From assembly GCA_963920575.1 (NCBI GenBank), contig OY986967.1, forward strand, positions 10,286,061 to 10,350,060: a DNA stretch of 64,000 bases, given 5' to 3'. A program made the position numbers and the translations under genes. This stretch comes from Narthecium ossifragum. Taxonomy: Eukaryota > Streptophyta > Magnoliopsida > Dioscoreales > Nartheciaceae. The notes beneath the pieces are model-generated. The model worked only from the letters and a program-made list of their open reading frames with translations. It ran no database searches and had not been told where the DNA came from. Positions 57,161-64,000 of the stretch are shown here, one piece after another (within the stretch, counting starts at the first letter, position 1; each line of letters opens with the position of its first letter).

Positions 57161-59274
57161 AGTACAAATATATTTCTCCTTGAAGCTACAATTTATACAT
57201 CGAATTGAAACACATATACAATTTAAAGTTGTACATAAATAAAATTGAGATAGGTTGATGACGATTCCTCGAACTCGCTCACCACCAAGGGAAGTACCAC
57301 CTCCAACGCCGTAACTACCTGACGAGGGAACCACGCTTGTACCTGCAAACACAGTCCGGATAGGAGGGAGCAATAAGCTCAGTAGGGTTCTACTCTACGT
57401 CGCACTGAAAGGAAAGGGCATTACAACTATATCGCCTTCTCGCCTAAGTCTAAGCTATGCCAGGGGCCCCATAGCCCCGTCGATGTCCCTAAGTGCTCCA
57501 ATCATGCACCTCCATAGAAACGGTAACATGCAGGATCATCCTTACCCAGGCAGGAAGAGCTCTCTTCCTGGGGACCCATACCAGACGACACAGACTTACA
57601 TCCTTAGCACTCGGCTCTGTAGTCGACATGACATGTACACCTCAAACGACAATATAATTCAGTTTACAAGATACAATCCTCGAGAAAATGACGACTTAAT
57701 AGTACAATTAGATCCTAAGCCTTGCTACCCAGCCTCGATCCTAAGACTAGATCCCAGCTGCCCGAGCCCTCGGATTGGCGAAACCCCTATTCGTCCACGT
57801 CCTAACCTTATGCTTCTAATGCGAGCAAGATGCATGCAATGCTTAGGCACAAATACAGACGTATAAGCATGCAACAATATGTCAAACCAAAATACAAGTC
57901 TAGGCATAGCTTACAGCTCGCCAAAGGGGTACACATAGCATGAATCAGATAGGGGTCTAAGCTACAACACTATAAGAGCATAACAAGCCCACAAGCCTTC
58001 ACAGGGCTAAAAAAATCAAGCGTGCCTCTACAAGGCCAACACCTCAATTACACAAATCAACACTACAACGACACCCCCAGACAGTTAAAAAGGAGCTACA
58101 CATTCCAATCTGAATTTCGGCATTAGGACGACATAAACGGCCATCAACCGAAATTCCTACATGGTGGCACAACCCCGACCAAGTAATTAACAACAAACAA
58201 CAATAATTCCAATCCATATGATCTAGGGCACACCTTCGGCCCATTTAATTATCTAAACATACCAAGGGGCATGACTCCCTTGGTTCAACTATGAGCCTCA
58301 CATAGGTCTTAATTATATATATGAGTACATGTATATACAAATAAAGCATGCGTTGCAGATTAATTGCTAATTAAACAAGAAAGATTAATAGCTAAACCGA
58401 CATACGGAAAATTGAGGGTTCAAACACTCAAAGCCTTATCAAATCTAGCATAAAAATCCTAAATGCTATCAAGGACATCAATTCAAAGCTATTAGATGAA
58501 TTAACATGATTGAAGAAAATCAAGTTTTCGAATTTACACAATCGAACTACTAACTTCAAATAATCATAACTTTAAATCTATTCACCCAATTGACATAAAA
58601 CATGATATGCCTACTCAATGGCATACCCCGAATCACATATCCAAGAATTAGATCAAACGGGAAAAAGGAATTAGATGAGAACCTATAAGTTTGGTTTAAA
58701 ATCAGATTTGATAAATGAGTCATAATTCCTTTGACAATTCTTCGGATTGAAACCAAAACTTGTAAATCATTCCTAAGGGTCGCTAAAATTAACATACCAA
58801 AAAATCAAATCAATCGGATATAAATTTCCCACTTAATTTTGCAAATTAAGCTCACTGCCTTGTTCCAGCACAGTCCGTAAATTAATTCACCAAAAAGAGT
58901 ACATAAATACAAAAAATATGAAACCAGTTGGAATTGAAAGTAGATTCGATGATTTATAACTTGGCCAAAAAGCATTTCAATACCATGTGGTTTCAAAGTT
59001 TTGCGGTTTAGTATCTTGTAGTTTCAAAATTATCAAAAAATGCTCCAAGTTACTATACCGGTTATTTTGGATCCAACGGACTGACGGTGTGACATGGGGT
59101 GACGGTATGACATGGGGTGACGGTAAACAAGTCACGTGACCTTCACGTGACCACCGACACCACGATCGTCAGCACCTCCGCCACCTTCTCGGCATCCTCC
59201 CTCTCGCTTGTCGTCGGCCTCTCTGGCACCACTGAATCGCCAAGAAGCCCATGCTACATATGAACCCAGCGATA

Positions 59275-59380
59275 TCGAAGATGGGTAGGGTTGGAGAGTG
59301 GAAAAATCATTTGAGCTCGGAGATGGCTCAGAAGTTGGATGGTGTAACGCGACAGAAGCTGCTTGGTTCCGGCATGTTCG
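59275..59380 (+). pseudogene. Captured sulfotransferase C-terminal fragment
   Basis: About 35 codons reading GRVGEWKNHLSSEMAQKLD and GVTRQKLLGSGM, matching the C-terminal end of plant cytosolic (flavonol/brassinosteroid-type) sulfotransferases, where a KGxVGDWKN motif binds the PAPS cofactor. Nothing upstream of the motif is recognisable as sulfotransferase, and the frame continues into unrelated sequence to 59475. It is a captured exon piece and cannot be catalytic. Confidence 0.75.
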
Positions 59381-59479
59381 ATAGCTACTCCAGCAAATCG
59401 AGCTATGTTGGAGCATCTACATGTGATCAGGTTCCTCCAATGGCACCTAGAATTGATGGAGTTGCACTCAAATGATAGG

Positions 59480-59870
59480 GTCACGGAGGGGAGGGAAAGA
59501 GGAGAGAAATAGAGGAAGAGGGAGGAGAGAGAGAAACAAAGGAAGTGAGAGGGGAGGAGGGAAAGAAAGAGAAGGAAGGAGAGAGTAGGGAGGAAGGAGC
59601 CGGAACCGGAGGGGAGAAACAGAGGAAGAGGGAGGAGAGAGAGAAGCAGAGGAAGAGGGAGGAGAGAAAGAGAGGGGAGGAGGGAAAGAAAGAGAAGGAA
59701 GGAGAGAGCAGAGAGGAAGGAGCTGGAGCGTTGGAGGGGAGAAACAAAGAAAGAGGGAGGAGAGAAAGAGAGGGGAGGAGGGAAAGAAAGAGAATGAAGG
59801 AGAGAGCAGGGAGGAAGGAGCCGGAGCCGGAGGGGAGGGGAGGAGGACCAACGCGCAGCAACCCGATCAC
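59480..59870 (+). repeat. GA-rich degenerate tandem repeat
   Basis: Almost pure purine, with units such as GGGAGGAGAGAGAGAAGCAGAGGAAGA and AGGAAGGAGCCGGA recurring about every 120-130 bp (near 59595, 59715, 59815). It lies in the middle of the Pack-MULE. Confidence 0.85.
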
Positions 59871-60059
59871 CAACTGAGCTGGATTTATAGCAACAACAAT
59901 GTCAACAAGCTCTCGCCGTGCTCGAGCGTTGGGGAGCTAACGAGCACCTTGCTACCCAACGATAGCTCGCATTCTATCATGGCTACCGTCCCATCGTTGT
60001 ACAGCACTTAGCACCTCCACCACCACCCAGCGTCGCCGCCGCCCAGCGTGTCGGCGACA

Positions 60060-60260
60060 ACCTTGCTTCAGAAGCCGGCATAGATTGGCGTGCCACGTCC
60101 ACCGGACCATCCTTCCTGGCCAGCTTTGATGTGATTATTAGCCACGAATCCTGAGTTCATCAAGACAACAGCATGACAGCCACCACCGCTGTCGCCAATG
60201 TCGTAGATCCCCTCGCCGTCGACGAACGTGGCAGGTGTTCTCTCTCTCCCTCTCGTAGCT
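60060..60260 (-). other. Possible second captured fragment, unknown
   Basis: Minus-strand open stretch with ATFVDGEGIYDIGDSGGGCH and MNSGFVANNHIKAG. The composition is protein-like, but I do not recognise the family. Confidence 0.3.
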
Positions 60261-61310
60261 CTCCCACTTCCCACATCAGCAAACCAGTCAAAATTGATGA
60301 AAACCGGTCAAAATTAAATACAGTGACTGGTTTGCCGCTGAAATGTAGTAACGGCGTCAGATGATGGGTTTATACTTCACTATTATGTAACTTGGAGCAT
60401 TTTTTGATAATTTTAAAACTATGTGATACTAAACTGCAAAACTCAGAAACTACAGGGCATCGAACTGCTTTTTGGCTTTATAACTTTCATCTTTAAAGTT
60501 ACTCGATATCATGCTCACACAGCTTAGAAATCGAGCTTGAGCTTAGCTGTTCATCAAAGAACAGAAAACCGGCAAAATCCGGGAAAAATTTGCTAAAACC
60601 GGATAAAACCACTATCAAATTGCATGAGGCTTCAATCAGTTACTAAGCATGCATCTAGGAACTAGTTAGTGCAAAGAAATCCATGGATTAACCAACCAAA
60701 CCCTAACTTTTACTTAAATGAAGGTTTAGGTAGAAACCCTACCTTATTTCGCTAATTCGGGCTTAATCCCTACTTAATCTGGTCCAAATTCACTCCAATA
60801 TCTCTCTCTCTATGCCGTTGCCATCGCCTCCAAACTCACTGGGAATCGCCGGGGTCAACCGAAGTCTACCGGGAGCCGTCCGACGTCAAGCTTCCCTCGC
60901 GACGATAAGAGGGAAGAGAGCAAATCGGGAGGGAGAGAAGGGAAAAGAAGAAAAGAGAAGAAGAGAAAGGGGATCGGGTAGAGGAAAGAAAGAGAAGGAA
61001 AGAGAGGACAAGGGTATTTATACTAAAGTTATATTCGATCTTGGCCGTCCATTTCGATCTTTCCCGATCAAGCTCCCATCTTCCGATCAAGAGCGCCTAT
61101 AAGAATCTAGTGAAACACATATCTCAATCCAAGGCCATGTTTACACTACGCGAGTGTGAAACCCAACTCCACAAGGGCAGATTACCAAAATGCCCTTGGA
61201 GCTGCAATGATCGATGCGATCGTTGAACAAGGCCAACCGGGCCAAAACCTTCCAAGCTAGACCCTCGACCTAATACGGTCGGATAAGATATAGAGGGACG
61301 GGTCCTCACA

Positions 61311-61327
61311 ACCTATCACCCTTAAAG
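61311..61327 (-). promoter_or_regulatory. Polypurine tract before 3' LTR
   Basis: On the minus strand CTTTAAGGGTGATAGGT lies directly before TGTGAGGACC, preceded by GAGGATGAAATTT. This is the conserved junction of Tekay/Del-type elements and sets the orientation of the whole LTR family here. Confidence 0.75.
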
Positions 61328-62063
61328 AAATTTCATCCTCGCAATTCAATGAGGGTAGGGTCGGAAACATCAAAGCAAAAATAAGCACACTAGCACAAGA
61401 CAAGAAGGGTTAGCAAGCTTGCAATCTGAGTAACGACACAAGGCACCAGACATCAACGCTCGCAACACAAAACACTATGCACCAATGCTCGGAACAACCA
61501 CACAACACAAAAGACACGCCTCGGGGTGAGAACCACTTGGGACACTCTGCACTCGCACTCCCAAGTCACCCCTACTACCAGAGGGCTACCACTGACGGAA
61601 CCGCCAAGTCTCTCGAGATTGGTCTCTAACGATCGTCACTCCCGATCTGCATAACTCTTCTGACGACACGGAGTCATAAAAAGTCTTTGCCTGGTCTGCG
61701 CCAACCTTTCTGAAGACTGTTTGGTGATGTCTGGGATGATGGGTGATGTCTCGACAACCTCTGTCGAACAATCGGAAGAACGGTGTGAATTGCCGTACTA
61801 CACCTCGAAAATCAGCACATCAGTATGGACTGATGATTGCTGGATCAGACGTACTCCTCCATAGGGGCGTGCTCCCCTTGGCTACCTCCTACATCGGTGA
61901 CACGTGTCCTACGCAACCGCTGATGCACTGCCTCCACCTCCTGACGGGGAAGTGGTGAGGATGAACTCTGCATCTCGTGCCACCAATGCTGACAACAATC
62001 TCGATACACTATCACATCTACGGGGTGGATAACGAAAAGAGGAAAGAGTGGAACGTCCAAATG

Positions 62064-62400
62064 TGTAATGAACCCCACCGTCCGGGGCCGCCCAGGGCCT
62101 GCAGGCTCCGTCCAGGATCCACCCGAGGTCCCCACCCGGCACAATATTGTCTGCTTTTGGCTCACCGCAGAAATCTGGAAAAACTTCCCAATAGGTCACC
62201 CATCCCGAGACCGCTCCAAGGCAAGCACGCTTAACCTTGGAATTTTCTGACGGATCACTGCCATCACGGCATTAAAACGCGTTGTGTCTTATAAGGGTTA
62301 CTAATATACTTATTATTTACGTGGGGTTGCTTACCCGGTTACCTGGTTCGGCCACACGCCCTCCAGGCGAACACCGACACCCAGTACGCCGGGTCTCACA
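62064..62400 (-). mobile_element. Cassandra-like solo LTR
   Basis: 337 bp, exactly the length of the right LTR at 2599-2935, in opposite orientation: TGTAATGAACC to GGTCTCACA on the plus strand. Perfect AAATG duplications flank it (62059-62063 and 62401-62405). The 5S rRNA-like block is at about 62175-62235 on the minus strand and is well preserved (GGGATGGGTGACC complement present). It is inserted in the Tekay-like internal debris. Confidence 0.93.
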
Positions 62401-63379
62401 AAATGCCATCGTCACGTTACCCTAGAACTGCGGTTCAGCCTTTGATGTACAACCTACCATCTACCGATGCTGTCTGGCTCTCATCCCACATGCCGGGGAC
62501 TAATCTGGGCATGGACCTCCACAAGCTTCGCATCGTCATGTTACGTCACCATCACTCTGGATTAGATGCTAACATCCTCTGTGTAGCAAGAAAGGTTGTC
62601 TAAACTAGATTGTTGTCTCCTTCTCCGCTATCGACGAGCCATCAGACCTGCTAACATCACTCTAATCTCTCTAGCCTATCTACTCGAGGTAATGACTATG
62701 ACACTAGCCTAACCTGGAAGGTGATATACATGAAAGGTTGAGCCCTTTCTCGCAACTACAAGTTGCTATCACCCTTAAAGGCACTGACATTGTAGTAAGC
62801 ACGACAGCTCGAGATCCACTCCGGGCGAACAACGCTATCGCACTAATCAATTGGTGCGGCCTAAAGATCCTCCGCATCTGGCCACGAATGTCGCACGCGC
62901 ATTCACCAATCTGAAGGATATCACTACGAGTCGTACGATCTGTACCCGGCCAAAAATGTCACGCTCGGGATGTCGCAATCCCGAATTCTCATCTGGTTGT
63001 AGCTGGTGTGAAGCCCGACCTATGAGAAGGTCGATGAAACTTTGAGCTGAGAAGCATCTCATCGATGCACTTCAACGGATACGTACTCCTCGAAGAACGG
63101 AAGGTTAAGAGACGGTCTACTGATGTGATTGCTAAAGTTGTTGAGACGGTGAAAACTGCTGCCCACAGTCCATAAGGGCAAACACACGTCCACGATGGTC
63201 GCCTCTAATCCAAGTATAGCCCGGTCTATCTCGTGATCGTCGTCTTGCCCCGCTACTCCGTCGAGCACCGGTCACCCCGTCTCGACTTCCCTGTGGCACA
63301 GCGCCTTGCGCTCCTCGCAAAGGACAGTCCCTACGGAGGTGCCTCGACTGTTGACACCCAAAGCAAATAATAGGCCCGC

Positions 63380-64000
63380 TGATGTCGCTCAAATGTGTCT
63401 CGCACAGGGGTCGCGGTGCAGTACAACATAAGAGAGGTCGATCCCACAGGGAGACAATATAAAGGATCTAGAAACACAGGTAACAATGTATCAAAAACAA
63501 TCAAGAGCGTAAAAGTTAAGAATGTTGGATCGAAGATTTAATGGTAAAATAAAGTTAACGAAAGAAATCAGAGTTTAGATGAGGCTAGGCTTCAAGAATC
63601 CTTCACTCAGACTTGGGTTATTCTCTTACCAATGGTTCATGCAAAACTCAGTCGAGTGATTCACATCCCAATCACCTCGATTGGAAGATACGGAATTATG
63701 AATCTGATAAAATATAAATGTCTCTTTCTATGTTTGGTTCTTCTCGTTGTAACCCTAACTCCATCCTACCAGAACCTACGAATACACGATACCGGCTATC
63801 ACTACAGGCAACACGCATCAAACGTCTCATGGGACAAAGCCCTAACCTTGTCCTACTAGATCCCTAAGAATACACAATACCAGTTGTCAATACGGGCAAT
63901 GTATAGCAAAGATTTCACGAGACTAGGTAGGAGAATGAAGAGAGATAACTATGGGATCACAATATCATAAAAGAAGCATGACTGGATTTATTATTGTTCA
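63380..64000 (-). repeat. Athila-like LTR, truncated by window end
   Basis: It starts TGATGTCGCTCAAATGTG and contains the complement of the TGTGGGTTCGACCTCTCTTATG phrase of the Athila-like LTRs at 44638 and 49599; the match continues to the window end (for example the complement of TTGATTTCTTTCGTTAACT near 63555). Sense is minus, so this edge is the sense 3' end. It interrupts the chromovirus gag zinc-knuckle region. The rest of the element is outside the window. Confidence 0.85.

Larger units (their letters stand above)
58963..60476 (+). mobile_element. Pack-MULE carrying sulfotransferase fragment
   Basis: Terminal inverted repeats of about 90 bp (left GGCCAAAAAGCATTTC; right ends GAACTGCTTTTTGGC), flanked by perfect 10-bp TTTATAACTT duplications (58953-58962 and 60477-60486), a Mutator-like signature. 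The 1514-bp unit has no transposase. It carries a sulfotransferase C-terminal fragment, a ~400-bp GA-rich tract, and a further GC-rich gene-like stretch at 60060-60260 on the minus strand whose family I do not recognise. It is inserted in the Tekay-like LTR. Confidence 0.88.
57161..61310 (-). repeat. Tekay-like 3' LTR, right-hand portion
   Basis: LTR DNA continuing from the short left part at 42903-43064. It contains family landmarks (CACCTGCAAACACAGTCCGG near 57340; the CAAGGGGCATGACTCCCTTGG block near 58260 shared with the LTR at 1-1337) and ends GGTCCTCACA at 61310. It is interrupted by a Pack-MULE at 58963-60476. No gene. A polypurine stretch lies at 60900-61010. Confidence 0.8.
42903..63379 (-). 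mobile_element. Tekay-like chromovirus with heavily invaded 3' LTR
   Basis: The composite starts at 42903 (TGTCACGCCTCGACC, the sense 3' end of the LTR) and the LTR ends at 61310 (GGTCCTCACA, sense start). From 61311 the sequence passes into internal DNA on the minus strand, with a purine-rich CTTTAAGGGTGATAGGT just before the LTR, so this is the 3' LTR of a real element, not a solo LTR. Removing nested insertions leaves an LTR of about 2.8 kb. The internal part reaches 63379, where an Athila-like LTR interrupts it. The left flank is CCTTG (42898-42902); its partner should lie beyond the window. Confidence 0.72.
61311..63379 (-). pseudogene. Tekay-like chromovirus internal remnants
   Basis: Minus-strand debris in order from 63379: a gag zinc knuckle, CFGCQQSRHLRRDC (CX2CX4HX4C, about 63320-63365), and GRVFAL, the usual gag-protease junction word; most of protease is missing. 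RT residues follow (YNQMRIRDCDIPSVTF and VISFRLVNARATF at about 62870-63010). Past a Cassandra-like solo LTR (62064-62400), integrase C-terminal words appear: DITKQSSERLAQTRQRL and RQKSYADR (61650-61740). Many stops and frameshifts are present. The LTR begins just after a CTTTAAGGGTGATAGGT polypurine tract at 61311-61327. It is not functional. Confidence 0.72.

Noticed and set aside
59468..59877. Ser/Pro/Leu-rich frames of 110-130 codons in both strands
   Set aside because: They translate the GA-rich tandem repeat inside the Pack-MULE; all frames are open because of composition.

Overview
This 64-kb window is plant nuclear DNA. The evidence is spliced genes with GT/AG introns, several lineages of plant LTR retrotransposons, Mutator-like elements and LINE RNase H remnants. 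The GC-rich first exon of the one intact gene hints at a monocot, but the species cannot be named from sequence alone. About 70-80% of the window is recognisable transposon.

Layout. 1-13313: the wreck of one old Tat-type Ty3/gypsy element on the minus strand (gag 13313-10514, protease region 9207-7554, RT 3884-2936, RNase H 2294-1338). It is cut apart by later insertions: a partial Tekay-like LTR (1-1337), a rearranged Cassandra-like TRIM carrying a 5S rRNA-like domain (2295-2935), a solo LTR with another LTR inside it (3885-7553), and a solo LTR (9208-10513). 13314-14538: pyrimidine-rich repeats and a 200-N assembly gap. 14751-21729: the only intact host gene found, a three-exon, 372-residue BSD-domain protein. 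LINE RNase H remnants lie in its second intron and just downstream. 23782-28573: a large non-autonomous LTR element (LARD-like) with a GATG-rich interior. 28579-37974: mostly unassigned sequence with a small MITE, a broken gene resembling a plant-mobile-domain protein split by a solo LTR, and a copia-like LTR. 37984-40693: a Pack-MULE that captured a pectinesterase inhibitor/pro-region fragment. 41330-42902: a copia gag-protease remnant with a MITE in it. 42903-63379: a Tekay-like chromovirus. Its 3' LTR holds a pol fragment of another chromovirus lineage, which holds a solo LTR, which holds an opposite-strand solo LTR, which holds a complete but internally deleted Athila-like element (44638-51191). 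The same LTR also carries a second Pack-MULE with a sulfotransferase fragment. 63380-64000: another Athila-like LTR edge.

Nearly all nesting is supported by direct target-site duplications read at both ends (5 bp for LTR elements, 9-10 bp for MULE-type elements), so the order of insertion can be read directly. Only the BSD protein appears to be a functioning cellular gene. No prokaryotic-type operon, CRISPR array or tRNA gene was seen. The least familiar signals are clusters of GATCGATC-type palindromes recurring in the LTRs of unrelated retrotransposon families, and a His/Asp-rich repeat protein encoded by the Athila-like element.
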